Shown: positions 41,748 to 51,459, counted from the stretch's first letter. The stretch: 64,000 nucleotides of DNA from Bin87 sp965261925 (GCA_965261925.1 OZ253486.1:992001-1056000), one strand, 5' to 3'. Translations and numbers: made by a program. Notes: generated by a model from the letters alone, not told the origin.

Positions 41748-42848
41748 ATGGTAGCCCAGGACCCGAACGTAGTCGAAATCACCGACATGTCCCAGCTCCC
41801 AGAATCGGCGTTTTCGCCGAGGGAGTACCGGAGGGGCGACTTGGTGACCGGCGAGATAGTGCGCATCGATGATGAGGGTATGGTCATCAGCGCCGGCCTC
41901 AAGACCGAGGGAATCGTTCCGCCGCAGGAGATGCGGACACTCACCGACGAGAAGCGGGAGCAGATGCAGCCGGGCTCCAACGTGATTGTCATTCACCTGA
42001 ACAATCGCGGGCCCGGAGGAATGGCCGTATTCTCCTACGACCAAGCACAGGAAAAGCAGGTCTGGGAAGAACTCATCGAGATGCACAAGCAGGACTCTGA
42101 GCTCGCGGCCAAGGTGGTTCAGCACAACAAGGGCGGTCTGGTGGTTGACTGGGAGGGAGTACGCGGCTTTGTTCCGTTTTCCCAAATGGCGCCGGTGCCA
42201 AAGGAAGGCCGTGTCGAACACCTGGATGCCCGAATCGGCGAGGACGCCCGTTTCAACATCCTGGAGTTGGACGCCCAGCGTGAAAAGTTGGTGCTGACCG
42301 AGCGCCGGATCTGGCGTCAGTTGCGCAACGCGGCCAAGGAGCGCTTGCTGGAAGAGCTGCAGGAAGGCCAGATCGTGCAGGGCACGGTCCGGTCGATGCG
42401 CGGGTTCGGCGCGTTTGTCGATCTGGGCGACGCGGAAGGGCTGGTGCCCATCTCGGAGCTGTCCTGGGCAATGATAAAGTCGCCGGAGGAAGTGGTCAGC
42501 GTGGGCGACGACCTGACGCTCAAGGTGCTGCGGGTGGACCGGGAGAACAGCAAGATCTCGTTGAGCCTGAAGCGGACCCAGCCGGAGCCTTGGGACACCG
42601 TACCGGAACGTTACCACGTTGGCGACATCGTGGACGGGACGGTTACGCGGTTGATGGACTTTGGCGCGTTCGTGAAGTTGGAAGACTGGGTCGAGGGCCT
42701 GGTGCACATCTCCGAACTGTCAGCGCGCCGGATGGAGCATCCGCGGGAGATCGTCTACCAGGGCCAATTGATCAAGGTGCAGATCCTGAGCATCGACACC
42801 GAACGGAAGCGGATGAGCCTCAGCTACCGCAAGGTGTACGGACTGTAA
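41748..42848 (+). CDS. rpsA: S1 RNA-binding domain protein (ribosomal S1-like)
   Basis: A 366-residue protein; ATG 41748 follows AAGGAGCAGC. Four S1 (OB-fold) domains can be traced: YRRGDLVTGEIVRIDDEGMVIS, NKGGLVVDWEGVRGFVPFSQ, EGQIVQGTVRSMRGFGAFVDL and VGDIVDGTVTRLMDFGAFVKL. S1 helps messenger RNA bind to the 30S subunit; short four-domain forms are found in Gram-positive bacteria and Chloroflexota. It is shorter than the six-domain E. coli protein. A rho-independent terminator follows at 42881. Confidence 0.92.
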   Translation: MVAQDPNVVEITDMSQLPESAFSPREYRRGDLVTGEIVRIDDEGMVISAGLKTEGIVPPQEMRTLTDEKREQMQPGSNVIVIHLNNRGPGGMAVFSYDQAQEKQVWEELIEMHKQDSELAAKVVQHNKGGLVVDWEGVRGFVPFSQMAPVPKEGRVEHLDARIGEDARFNILELDAQREKLVLTERRIWRQLRNAAKERLLEELQEGQIVQGTVRSMRGFGAFVDLGDAEGLVPISELSWAMIKSPEEVVSVGDDLTLKVLRVDRENSKISLSLKRTQPEPWDTVPERYHVGDIVDGTVTRLMDFGAFVKLEDWVEGLVHISELSARRMEHPREIVYQGQLIKVQILSIDTERKRMSLSYRKVYGL

Positions 42849-42880
42849 ACGCACACTCACCACCGCGGTTACAACGATTT

Positions 42881-42910
42881 AGGGGCGATTTACATCGCCC
42901 CTATTTTATT
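42881..42910. terminator. Terminator after the S1-domain gene
   Basis: AGGGGCGAT (42881-42889) pairs with ATCGCCCCT (42894-42902) over TTAC, followed by ATTTTATT. The stop of the convergent gene lies within it. Confidence 0.85.
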
Positions 42911-43692
42911 GCTTGCAACGCGGGCAGGTCGGCGTAGTTGGCGATCAGGTGGCCAGGGTCGGAGGAACTCTCATCGTCGCGCAGCTCGCGGAGCCGCTCC
43001 AGGCCGCGTCGGGTATCACTGGCCACGCGGGCGGGATGCCACTTGCGGATCCGACGCTTGAACAGCCAGTAGGTGAACTCCTGCCAGGCGACCAGGGAAA
43101 GAGATTGCGGTTCGTGACCCCAGGTTCCGTCGGCATCGGAGAGGAATGCAGGAACGAGGTTGGTACGGGTCTCGCCGTACAGATGTCGGTAGGATTCCTC
43201 GACCACGTCGTCGCTGTCGCCGTAGCAACGGGCGAATCGGGTCTTGCGGATGGAGTCTTCGGTCACCAGTTGCAGAGCCTCTTCGACCACCACGCCGTAC
43301 CAGAAATTCAAGTGGGCGGTGTATCGGTAGGGCCCGATGAGTTGGCGGAACCGCTCGGGGCCGATGTCTTCGGGCAAGCGGCCGTAGAACAGCAGAGGTT
43401 CCAGTTCCTCGGGCGGCACGGCGTCGGGGATGGACAGGCAAAGACGATGGGCCAGCGTAATCCAGTCCAGCGCTTCGCCGCCGATCACGTAGTGCCAGCG
43501 CCTGCCCCGCAGGTCCTCATGGGGCAGGCTCCAGCGGCCGATGGCGTCCAGCAGGGCAATGTGCCACGGATCGGTACGGCCGGCGCGGGAACGCAGCCGC
43601 TCAATGACGTGGCCGTGTTCGGGTAGCGCACCACCCTCGCCAAGCGCCGGCGAGACGACCGTGACACCAGTGTCGTCCACCGTAAAGGTCAT
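42901..43692 (-). CDS. Uncharacterised protein coupled to polX
   Basis: A 263-residue protein from ATG 43692, which overlaps the polX stop as ATGA. It starts MTFTVDDTGVTVVSPALGEG and contains GRRWHYVIGGEALDWITLAHRL and GPYRYTAHLNFWYGVVVEEALQLVTEDSIRKTRFARC. It is probably all-helical after a short beta start, with no membrane segment. I do not recognise a family. The stop-start overlap shows that it is translated after PolX and may be linked to it. Confidence 0.7.
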   Translation of the reverse strand: MTFTVDDTGVTVVSPALGEGGALPEHGHVIERLRSRAGRTDPWHIALLDAIGRWSLPHEDLRGRRWHYVIGGEALDWITLAHRLCLSIPDAVPPEELEPLLFYGRLPEDIGPERFRQLIGPYRYTAHLNFWYGVVVEEALQLVTEDSIRKTRFARCYGDSDDVVEESYRHLYGETRTNLVPAFLSDADGTWGHEPQSLSLVAWQEFTYWLFKRRIRKWHPARVASDTRRGLERLRELRDDESSSDPGHLIANYADLPALQAIK

Positions 43693-45500
43693 GGTCGGGA
43701 TGCCGCGGCGCTGCGAGCCTCTGCCATAGCCCCGAAACGATCGGGTCGCTGTCCTTTGGGCGCGCGGAGCCACGCGAGAAACTCTTTCGCCGGGTAGGTG
43801 TTCAGGATGTGCTCCGGGCCGCACCAGGCGCGACGGGCGACGGCCACGCCGAAGGTGCGGTTCGTCAACCCGTCGACGTGGTGAGAGTCGGTGTTGATGA
43901 CCAGCGGTACGCCGAGTTCACGGGCGCGGGCCGCGTGCGTGTCCTTGAGGTCGAGGCGCTCCGGAGCAGCGTTGATTTCCATGGCGGTGCCGGTTTCGCG
44001 GGCGGTTTGCAGCAGGGCCTCGATGTCGAACTCAACCGGATCGCGACGGCCGAGCAGGCGTGTCGAGGCGTGCCCGATGACGCTTACGTGAGGATTCTCC
44101 ATGGCACGGGTGATGCGCCGGGTCATGGTCTCACGGTCCTGGCTCATGGCGTTATGGACGGAGGCGATGACCCAATCCAACATGCCCAGCACGTCGTCGG
44201 GGAAGTCCATGGCGCCGTCGGCGCGGATATCCACCTCGGAGCCGCAGAGGATGGTCATGTCGTACCGGGATTGGAGGCTCCTCAGTATCTCGACCTGGCG
44301 GGCGAGACGGTCTGGCGTCAGCCCGTTGGCGACACCAAGGCCCTGGGAATGGTCGGTAAGCGCCATGTACTCGTAACCCATGGCGGCGACGGCGGCAACC
44401 ATCTCCTCCAGCGGGAACTTGCCATCGCTCCAGTCGCTGTGGAGGTGCAGGTCGCCGCGTAGGTCGGTCTCGGTGACCAGGTTGGGAAGGTTTCCGGAGC
44501 GAGCGGCGTCCAGTTCGTCGGCGCCGCGGCGCAGTTCCGGCGGGATCCAGGGCAACTCCAGCCGATTGTAGAAAGACGCCTCGTCCGGAAAGCGTTCGGT
44601 TTCGCCGCTTTCGATTACGGTGATGCCATATTCGTTCAGCGACAGGCCCCGGCGGTTGGCGTAGTCGCGCAGCCGAATGTTGTGCTGCTGGCTGCCGGTG
44701 AAATACTGGAGCATCGCGCCCATTGCGTCGGGCTCACCGATGCGCAGGTCAATCTGGATGCCGGGGTCAACCACCACTGAGGTCTTCGAATCTCCCTGCA
44801 CCAGCACCTCACGGACGGAGGGCAGGGCGGCGAGGGCTGGTCCGGTTTCGGCCGGGTTGTCCGAAACGGCAATGAGGTCCAGGTCGCCGATGGTTTCTTC
44901 CCACCGGCGCAGCGAGCCGGCCGGGGTGATGCTCACCAAACCGGAGCAGGCGTCGAACAACTGGGCGGTCACGGCGGCGCAGGTCTCGGAAGCGATGCCC
45001 AGCGGGGTGCGGTCGGAGCGGGATCGCTGGGCCTGGATGTGTCGGAGGATGTTTGCGGCGGAGCGTTTGCCCATGCGCGGCAGCTGGGCGAGACGGCCAT
45101 CCAACGCAGCCTGCTCCAACTCGGCGACCGAGCCGATGCCGAGCTCGACCACCGCGGCTTTGACGGTCTTGGGGCCCATGCCGGGAACTTCCAGCAGGTC
45201 CAGAACGTTGGCCGGTAGTTCCTCGGCGAGACGGTCGTAGGCGGCCACGTGTCCGGTGGCCACATACTCCTGGACCTTCTCGCTGATGGCCTTGCCGACA
45301 CCCGGGATTTTCCTCAGGTCATCGCCGGCGGCGGCCGCTGCGGCCAGCGACCAACTGAGCTGTTCAATGGTGTTGGCGGCGCGCTGGTAGGCGCGAATCT
45401 TGAAGACGGTATCGCCCTTGATCTCCAACATGGCCGCCATGTTGTTGAACATTTGGACGATGTCTTCATTGGTGATTGGCGTGGTCATGGTCAATACCAT
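43689..45500 (-). CDS. polX: DNA polymerase/3'-5' exonuclease PolX
   Basis: A 603-residue family X polymerase with a PHP domain; a start 12 bases later (45488) is also possible. The N-terminal helix-hairpin-helix region (IPGVGKAISEKVQEY, VPGMGPKTVKAAV) binds DNA. The polymerase domain has the metal motif IGDLDLIAVSD. The C-terminal PHP domain begins DLHLHSDWSDGKFPLEEM and has ALTDHSQGLG, GSEVDIRADG and NTDSHHVDG. Such enzymes fill gaps in base excision repair and remove 3' ends by the PHP nuclease. Confidence 0.95.
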   Translation of the reverse strand: MVLTMTTPITNEDIVQMFNNMAAMLEIKGDTVFKIRAYQRAANTIEQLSWSLAAAAAAGDDLRKIPGVGKAISEKVQEYVATGHVAAYDRLAEELPANVLDLLEVPGMGPKTVKAAVVELGIGSVAELEQAALDGRLAQLPRMGKRSAANILRHIQAQRSRSDRTPLGIASETCAAVTAQLFDACSGLVSITPAGSLRRWEETIGDLDLIAVSDNPAETGPALAALPSVREVLVQGDSKTSVVVDPGIQIDLRIGEPDAMGAMLQYFTGSQQHNIRLRDYANRRGLSLNEYGITVIESGETERFPDEASFYNRLELPWIPPELRRGADELDAARSGNLPNLVTETDLRGDLHLHSDWSDGKFPLEEMVAAVAAMGYEYMALTDHSQGLGVANGLTPDRLARQVEILRSLQSRYDMTILCGSEVDIRADGAMDFPDDVLGMLDWVIASVHNAMSQDRETMTRRITRAMENPHVSVIGHASTRLLGRRDPVEFDIEALLQTARETGTAMEINAAPERLDLKDTHAARARELGVPLVINTDSHHVDGLTNRTFGVAVARRAWCGPEHILNTYPAKEFLAWLRAPKGQRPDRFGAMAEARSAAASRP

Positions 45501-45552
45501 ACCACCGGCCGGCGAACGCGAGCAAGGAACGGATCAAGCGCGGCAGCGCTGT

Positions 45553-45587
45553 AAAAACGTAGGGGCGCCTGCTCGCGCAGACGCCCC
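45553..45587 (-). terminator. Aconitase gene terminator
   Basis: GGGGCG (45562-45567) plus CTGC pair with GCAG plus CGCCCC (45577-45587) around a TCGC loop with one mismatch. On the minus strand TACGTTTTT follows. Confidence 0.8.
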
Positions 45588-45611
45588 GGGTCGTTCCAGG
45601 TTCGAATCTGG

Positions 45612-47894
45612 CTAGCTGCCGGCTCCCTCCAGGTTCTTCATGTGGTTCATGGCGCTGCCGGCCCGGAACCACGCGATCTGGGGGTCGTTGAGGGTATGAC
45701 GCAGGTTGAGCGTCTCCTCGGAGCCGTCGGCGTGCTTGAGGACCGCCTGCACCGGCTGACCGGGGGTCAGGTCGCTGAGGCCCACGAGGCTCATGCGGTC
45801 GTCTTCCAGGATGCGATCCCAGTCCGACGGGTCCTCGAAGGTGAGGGGCAGCAGCCCCTGCTTCTTGAGGTTGGACTCGTGGATGCGGGCGAAGCTGCGG
45901 GTGATGATCGCCGCGGCGCCCAGCATTCGGGGTGATAGGGCGGCGTGCTCGCGGCTGGAGCCCTCGCCGTAGTTCTCGTCGCCGATGGCGACCCAGCGGA
46001 TGCCCTGGGCGCTGTACGCGCGGGCGATCTCCGGTATCGGCATGATCTCCTCGCCGGAGAGCTGGTTCTTGCCGGTTCCGGTTTCGTCGGTATAGGCGTT
46101 GTTGGCGCCGAGGAACATGTTGTCGCTCAGGTTGTTGAGGTGACCACGGAAGCGCAGCCACGGACCTGCCGGAGAGATGGAGTCGGTGGTCGTTTTGCCC
46201 TCGGTCTTCACCAGGATGGGCACGTCTTCAAAGTCGTTGCCGTCCCAGGGCGCCCACGGATCCAGCACCTGCAAACGGTTGCTGCTGGGGTCCACGCGGA
46301 CATCGACGTCGCTGCCATCTTCCGGCGGCTCTACGTACATATCGACGCCCGGGTCGAAGCCGGTGGGCGGCACTTCCGGGGCCGCCGTCGGCGGCTGGAG
46401 CATGAACTCGTTGCCGTTGGCATCCACCAGCGGATCGGTGAGCGGGTTGAACGCCAAGCTGCCGCCCAACCCCATGGCCACCGCCAACTCGGGGCTGGCG
46501 ATGAAGTTCATGGTGCCGGCGTTGCCGTCGTTGCGGCTGGGGAAGTTGCGGTTGTAGGAGGTCACGATGCTGTTTTCGGTGCCGCGGGCTTCCGGTCGGT
46601 TCCATTGGCCGATGCAGGGACCGCAGGCGTTGGCCAGCACGGTGGCGCCGATGGCTTCCAGCGCAGCCTGCTGTCCGTCGCGCTCGATGGTGGCGCGGAC
46701 CTGCTCGGAACCGGGGGTTACCAGCAGGCCGGAAGCGGCGGAAACACCCCGGGCAGCGGCCTGGCGGGCTACGTCGGCGCAGCGTTCCATGTCTTCGTAC
46801 GAGGAGTTGGTGCAGCTGCCGACCAGCGCCACGGATACTCGCTCCGGGAAACCCTCCCGCTGCACCTCGGCGGCTAACTCGGAAATCGGCCGCGCCCGGT
46901 CGGGCGAGTGGGGTCCGGTGACGTGGGGTTCTAGGGTTGACAGGTCGATTTCCACAATCTGGTCGTAGAACTGTTCCGGCTGCTGCTCGACCTCTGGGTC
47001 CGACTGGAGCAGGTGGACATACTCTTCCGCGATGGCAACGAGGTCTCCGCGGCCGGTGGCGCGGAGGTAGGTGGCCATGCGCTCATCGTAGGGGAACACG
47101 TCGCCGGTGGCTCCCAGCTCGGCTCCCATGTTGCAGATGGTGCCCTTGCCGGTGGCGGAAATGGAGGCGGTGCCGGGGCCGAAGTACTCGATGATGGCGT
47201 TGGTGCCGCCCGACACGGTCAGCTCGTAGGCCAACTTGATGATGACATCCTTGGGGGCCGTCCAACCGCTCATGGAACCGGTGAGCTTGACGCCGATGAT
47301 GCGAGGATAGCGCACCTCCCAGGGGAGGCCGGCCATCACGTCCGCCGCGTCCGCCCCGCCCACGCCGATGGCCAGGGAACCCAGGCCGCCGCCGTTGACG
47401 GTGTGGGAGTCAGTGCCGATGATGAGGGAGCCGGGGAAAGCGTACTTTTCCAGCACTACCTGGTGGATGATCCCGGAACCGGGCCTCCAGAAGCCCATGC
47501 CGAAACGCCGGCTCGCGGATTCCAGGAACTGGTAGACCTCGTTGCTCTCGTTGAGGGCATCCTGGAGGTCAGAGGAAGCGCCCACGCGTGCCTGGACCAG
47601 GTGGTCGCAGTGGACGGTGGTCGGGACGGCGACGCGATCACGGCCCGATTGCATGAACTGCAGGATGGCCATCTGCCCGGTGACGTCCTGGTGGGCCACT
47701 CGGTCGGGCCGCAGGTTGATGTAGCTGTCGCCCGGGCGCAAATCGGCGTCGTCGACGTCGTCCAGGTGGGATAGCAGCACCTTCTCGGTCATAGTCAGCG
47801 GGCGGTTGAGCCTGGCCCGCACCTGGGTCAGTTTTTCGTCCATCTTGCGGTAGGTTTCCCGCACGAATTCCGGAGTGGAATCGATGTTGCTCAT
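45612..47894 (-). CDS. acn: Aconitate hydratase, mitochondrial-type
   Basis: A 760-residue aconitase; ATG 47894 follows GAGGAGGAG, and the frame upstream to 47975 is not part of it. It converts citrate to isocitrate in the TCA cycle with a [4Fe-4S] cluster. The three cluster cysteines are in VGSCTNSSYEDM (first) and ANACGPCIGQW (second and third). GTDSHTVNGGGLGSLAIGVGG and the swivelling domain YGEGSSREHAALSPR are clear. The length and AcnA-like order without the IRP-type insert fit the mitochondrial group. Confidence 0.95.
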   Translation of the reverse strand: MSNIDSTPEFVRETYRKMDEKLTQVRARLNRPLTMTEKVLLSHLDDVDDADLRPGDSYINLRPDRVAHQDVTGQMAILQFMQSGRDRVAVPTTVHCDHLVQARVGASSDLQDALNESNEVYQFLESASRRFGMGFWRPGSGIIHQVVLEKYAFPGSLIIGTDSHTVNGGGLGSLAIGVGGADAADVMAGLPWEVRYPRIIGVKLTGSMSGWTAPKDVIIKLAYELTVSGGTNAIIEYFGPGTASISATGKGTICNMGAELGATGDVFPYDERMATYLRATGRGDLVAIAEEYVHLLQSDPEVEQQPEQFYDQIVEIDLSTLEPHVTGPHSPDRARPISELAAEVQREGFPERVSVALVGSCTNSSYEDMERCADVARQAAARGVSAASGLLVTPGSEQVRATIERDGQQAALEAIGATVLANACGPCIGQWNRPEARGTENSIVTSYNRNFPSRNDGNAGTMNFIASPELAVAMGLGGSLAFNPLTDPLVDANGNEFMLQPPTAAPEVPPTGFDPGVDMYVEPPEDGSDVDVRVDPSSNRLQVLDPWAPWDGNDFEDVPILVKTEGKTTTDSISPAGPWLRFRGHLNNLSDNMFLGANNAYTDETGTGKNQLSGEEIMPIPEIARAYSAQGIRWVAIGDENYGEGSSREHAALSPRMLGAAAIITRSFARIHESNLKKQGLLPLTFEDPSDWDRILEDDRMSLVGLSDLTPGQPVQAVLKHADGSEETLNLRHTLNDPQIAWFRAGSAMNHMKNLEGAGS

Positions 47895-48011
47895 TGTTTT
47901 CGCTCCTCCTCGAGTGTAGCCCCGCTGGGTCGGCCCGACCGGCGCTTTGTCAACCACGAAAGTGAACTGTGACACAGAATGCCGCGGCGGGCGACCACGC
48001 CCGGGGAGATG

Positions 48012-48839
48012 TTACAGGGTTACCTTTTCGCCATACTTTTCGGTGAGGTTCATGAAGAGGCGATGACGCCGGGGGTCGTTGGTTGGGTTTTCTGCGCGGC
48101 GCAGGTAGATGCGGTACACGGTTGCCAAATCGTCGTCCCGCAGCCAGATGGCGTAGCTGGGCAGCCCGTTGCCCAGGGTGCGGTACAGGAACTCGATCTG
48201 GCGAATGCGGCCGAGCTGCAAGGCCGCCTGGCCGTCGCCGTCGGTGGCAAGCAGGGCGATATCACCGGCTGGGTGGACCCTCCCGCTGCCGTCTACGAAT
48301 TGCAAGTTTGCCAGCGTGGCCGGAATGGAGATGGTGGCAGCCGAGTTGTGCACCATGACCACGGCTTCGTCCAGCCCGACGGCGGCATCGTCCATCCCAC
48401 AGCTACAGTCCGCGAGGATACGGCGCAGCAGGTCAATGTCGGCCGGAGGATTGGGTCCTGCGAGACGGTCGACGGGAACCGCCGTCTCGGCCAGGTTGTC
48501 GGACAGCGCCTGGTTCAAATTGTCTGGGATGGCGGCGAAACGCACGCGACCTCGGCGGGTGACGGCGGCTTCGCCCTCGATGGAGCCGTAAAGCGCCTTT
48601 TCGCCGGACCAACGGCGGACGACATCGAAACGCGGCCCGTAGGTGCAGCCGAGAATGCAACCGGCCGTGGTGACCTGCACGCGTTCGCCGCCCACGCGGT
48701 GTGCGGCGGAGCGAAGATCGCTCAGCACGGCGTCAGCATTGCGGCCGCGATGATACCAGCGCCCGCACCCGTACTCGTCGGTGCAGACGACAACGTTCAC
48801 TTCAGGGCGAGCAGACCGCTGCGGGTCGGATGCGAACAT
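48012..48839 (-). CDS. Thioredoxin-like [2Fe-2S] ferredoxin domain protein
   Basis: A 275-residue protein. The N-terminal part has VNVVVCTDEYGCGRW, then TTAGCILGCTYGPRFDVVR, the C-x5-C and C-x3-C pairs of the thioredoxin-fold [2Fe-2S] ferredoxins. A middle portion (PADIDLLRRILADCSCGMDDAAVGLDE) adds two more cysteines. The rest is not recognised. It may pass electrons within a redox enzyme. A hairpin at 48864 lies upstream and the 7Fe-type ferredoxin gene is next on the same strand. Confidence 0.65.
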   Translation of the reverse strand: MFASDPQRSARPEVNVVVCTDEYGCGRWYHRGRNADAVLSDLRSAAHRVGGERVQVTTAGCILGCTYGPRFDVVRRWSGEKALYGSIEGEAAVTRRGRVRFAAIPDNLNQALSDNLAETAVPVDRLAGPNPPADIDLLRRILADCSCGMDDAAVGLDEAVVMVHNSAATISIPATLANLQFVDGSGRVHPAGDIALLATDGDGQAALQLGRIRQIEFLYRTLGNGLPSYAIWLRDDDLATVYRIYLRRAENPTNDPRRHRLFMNLTEKYGEKVTL

Positions 48840-48863
48840 CAGAGAAAGTGTGAACCGTTAAAC

Positions 48864-48893
48864 GTGCGCCCGGCAGCCAAGCGCCGGGCGCAC
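48864..48893 (-). terminator. Hairpin after the ferredoxin gene
   Basis: GTGCGCCCGG (48864-48873) pairs with CCGGGCGCAC (48884-48893). On the minus strand it is followed by GTTTAACGGTT. Confidence 0.6.
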
Positions 48894-48926
48894 GACGGAG
48901 TCGGTGTACGCCGGGCGGCGCGACGA

Positions 48927-49169
48927 CTACTTGCTGAAGTAGTCGTAGTTTATCTTGATATAATCTTCGTACATGCCCGGTACGGCTTCCTCGGCGAAGA
49001 TCGCCGTGACCGGGCAAACCGGTTCGCAGGCAGCACAGTCGATGCACTCATCGGGACTGATGAAGTACATGTCATCGTCGTCGGTGGTGTAGATGCAGTC
49101 CACCGGGCAAACGTCGACACACGCGGCGTCTTTGACACCCACGCATGGCTCGGTAATGATGTAGGTCAT
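48927..49169 (-). CDS. 7Fe-type ferredoxin
   Basis: An 80-residue ferredoxin from ATG 49169, which follows GAGGGAATG. Cysteines in CVGVKDAACVDVCPVDC (C9, C17, C21, C25) and CIDCAACEPVCP give the C-x7-C-x3-C-P and C-x2-C-x2-C-x3-C-P patterns of a [3Fe-4S] plus [4Fe-4S] protein. It carries single electrons in the cytoplasm. Its partner is unknown. It is just downstream of the Lrp-type regulator, which lies on the same strand. Confidence 0.9.
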   Translation of the reverse strand: MTYIITEPCVGVKDAACVDVCPVDCIYTTDDDDMYFISPDECIDCAACEPVCPVTAIFAEEAVPGMYEDYIKINYDYFSK

Positions 49170-49325
49170 AGCGGCATTCCCTCGGGTGATGTGGTGCGGG
49201 TTAACAGTGGCAAATCGAACTTGGGGCCACAACTCACGGGTGCGAAAATTATAGCACGGCGTATAGGCAATGCAAACGAGATCGAGGCGTTTGCCGGGTT
49301 GGCGGAACCCATTTGCGCGCCCGAT

Positions 49326-49760
49326 TCATACCCGGGTGAAACGCTTCTTGGTGGACAGGGTTACGAAGGTCTGGGTCTTCTGCACGCCCTCAATGACACC
49401 GATGCGAGTGCGCAGGAAGTCGCCCAGGCTTTCGGCGGATTCCAGGGCGGTCCACACGAATACGTCGTAGGGCCCGGTGGCCACGACGACATAGTGGGCT
49501 TCGTCGAGGTCGGCGATGCATTCGGCGACGGCGTCGGACTTGCCCGGGCCGGTTTCCAGGCCGATGAGGGCGGTGGTGCCGTAACCCATTTTTTCGAGGT
49601 TCGGGACTGCCACCACATGGACGATGTCTTCTTTGATGAGGCGGCGCAGCCGACGTCTCACGGTGCCTTCGCTCACGCCCACTGCGCGTGCAATCTTGGC
49701 GTTGGACGCACGCCCGTCCGATTGCAGGATACCGATAATCTTCAGGTCAAGCTCGTCCAT
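49326..49760 (-). CDS. Lrp/AsnC family transcription regulator
   Basis: A 144-residue regulator from ATG 49760 (MDELDLKIIGILQSDGRASN). The helix-turn-helix (KIARAVGVSEGTVRRRLRRL) binds DNA. The C-terminal RAM domain (ATGPYDVFVWTALESAESLGDFL) binds an amino acid or similar ligand and drives oligomer formation. The target genes are not known; nearby candidates are the divergent or adjacent ferredoxin and the EamA carrier. Confidence 0.9.
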   Translation of the reverse strand: MDELDLKIIGILQSDGRASNAKIARAVGVSEGTVRRRLRRLIKEDIVHVVAVPNLEKMGYGTTALIGLETGPGKSDAVAECIADLDEAHYVVVATGPYDVFVWTALESAESLGDFLRTRIGVIEGVQKTQTFVTLSTKKRFTRV

Positions 49761-49983
49761 TGGTTGGCAGACTCCGTGCTCGGGATGCAATCACATTTCT
49801 ACGCCAGGCAGCGTAGATATTCGGCATACGATATTATTCGTTCGGACTGCGGTTGTCAATCATCAATGGGACAATGATATACTTTATCGTTTTATTCGCG
49901 ACGAATTCGCTGCTTTTTCGCCGCTTTCAACGCATCATAAACGTAATAGATACTGGGATCTCGGGGAGTTCCCGTTTTGGAGA

Positions 49984-50940
49984 TCACCCCACGCTGAGTG
50001 TGCCCACACCGCCAACAATCATAACTATAGACGCCGCTTTTACCGACAGCACCCTGGGGTTCAGCGACTCGTCGAGGAACTGCCAGCGCATACGGGACAG
50101 CAGGGTGGTCGCGATGAACACGAACAGGGGCCGCGTCGCGAGCACCGCTGCCACCAGGGAGGCAGGTCCCAGGCTGTAAGCGTAGACGGCAAGAAGGATC
50201 GAGATAGCCGGCATCAGCGATTCGCCGAACAGGAGCATCGCCAGGACCTTGGGTTCCTTCACCGCGCCCATCAACCGTGGACCACCGGTCAGCCCAACGC
50301 ACAGGAAGACCACGCCCACAGTGGCCTGCTGGATGCCGAATACGGTCAACACTGGCAGGTCGGCGTTGAGCGCCGCTTTGGTCACGACGAAGCTGGACGC
50401 GGCGCAAAAGGCGCTGACGAAAAGGAGCGCCGGGCCGTAAATCGCACTACGATCGCGCAAGTCGAAGACGGTGGTGCTGGGGATAGCCAGGCCAGGGCCG
50501 ATGCGGGTAAAGGGTCGTTTCTGGAACAGCCGCACGGAGATGAGGACGGCTCCGCCGACCACCAGGCTAATACCGCACCACTGGATCAGTGAGATGTGCT
50601 CGTCCAGGAACCACAGGGCCAGAATGGCGACGAAAATCGGATTGGTCTGAGAAATCGCGACCGCCCGAGAAGCCTCCATGAGGCGCAGGCCGCGAAACAG
50701 GAGCACAACGGAGCACCCCATGAACAGGCCGGCGCCAATTGGAGCAACCGCGACTTGCCACGCGGTGCCGGCCGGCACACCCACAATGGCGGTCACGATG
50801 GCGCCGTAGATCAGTCCGGTGGCCCCGCACCACAGGCATAGGGGCGGGACGCCATGCAGGTGGAATGACAGCAGCCGCTTGTCGCAAACGCTGACGAAGC
50901 AAAAGGCCAGCGCGGAGCCCAACGCGAGTACCGGCCACAT
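49984..50940 (-). CDS. EamA/DMT family transporter
   Basis: A 318-residue carrier with ten membrane helices in two similar EamA halves. WFLDEHISLIQWCGISLVVGGAVLIS and a second copy near the end (SRMRWQFLDESLNPRVLSVKAASIVMIVGG) are the typical helix 4-5 segments of each half. Such carriers export metabolites or amino acids; the substrate cannot be told. It is a single gene; its start is 142 bases from the DCC gene, which lies on the same strand. Confidence 0.85.
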   Translation of the reverse strand: MWPVLALGSALAFCFVSVCDKRLLSFHLHGVPPLCLWCGATGLIYGAIVTAIVGVPAGTAWQVAVAPIGAGLFMGCSVVLLFRGLRLMEASRAVAISQTNPIFVAILALWFLDEHISLIQWCGISLVVGGAVLISVRLFQKRPFTRIGPGLAIPSTTVFDLRDRSAIYGPALLFVSAFCAASSFVVTKAALNADLPVLTVFGIQQATVGVVFLCVGLTGGPRLMGAVKEPKVLAMLLFGESLMPAISILLAVYAYSLGPASLVAAVLATRPLFVFIATTLLSRMRWQFLDESLNPRVLSVKAASIVMIVGGVGTLSVG

Positions 50941-51081
50941 TACGATTGCACCGCCTCGCGGTGAATCCGGTCGCCAACGCGAGGCACTGGTCGGCGCGCA
51001 ACGATTAGCGTCGACGGCACGAACACAGATCGTCCGCTGCTCGGAGCCCGTCGATGGCAGTTGAGGGGCTTGCCAATGGTT

Positions 51082-51459
51082 TCAGACGCGGCAATGACCG
51101 TCGCACCGGCCCAGCCATTTGCTGATGCGCATCCGGTTACGGGCGAACCCACGGTAGAAAAGATCAAAGGCGGGGCGAGCCGGCCACCATTGGGTCCACC
51201 CGAGCATCCATCCGAGGCCGGCCAGGCGGTAGCCTTCGCGCAGGCTTTCCATGCCCACGGTGACGCTGCCGTCCGGCCTGATGCCGTATATGGCGGATTG
51301 GACCTGTTCGGCGTCGAACCCCCACGCCCCGGCGTCAAAGTCCGGAGCGGAGATGTCCACGGGTTCGATTGCATCAGGCCGCCGGCGATAGAGTTGGAGT
51401 ACTTCGCGGCTGCACATCGGACACGAGCCGTCGTATAGCATGCGGAAACGGTCAGTCAT
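51082..51459 (-). CDS. DCC family thiol-disulfide oxidoreductase-like protein (DUF393)
   Basis: A 125-residue protein; ATG 51459 follows GGGGGAGG. It starts MTDRFRMLYDGSCPMCSREV, the DxxCxxC motif that names the DCC family. RPDGSVTVGMESLREGYRLAG and a late KWLGRCDGHCRV follow, adding two more cysteines. A role in thiol exchange is presumed but not shown. It is 43 bases downstream of the PEP-mutase-like gene. Confidence 0.85.
   Translation of the reverse strand: MTDRFRMLYDGSCPMCSREVLQLYRRRPDAIEPVDISAPDFDAGAWGFDAEQVQSAIYGIRPDGSVTVGMESLREGYRLAGLGWMLGWTQWWPARPAFDLFYRGFARNRMRISKWLGRCDGHCRV

Noticed and set aside
45590..45612. A GGTTCGAATC block like the T-loop of a tRNA
   Set aside because: The sequence around it does not fold as a cloverleaf and lies between a terminator hairpin and the aconitase stop. 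No acceptor or anticodon stem can be drawn.
47979..49877. A 632-codon open frame on the plus strand
   Set aside because: It covers the antisense of the 2Fe-2S protein, the 7Fe-type ferredoxin and the Lrp regulator and shows no domain.
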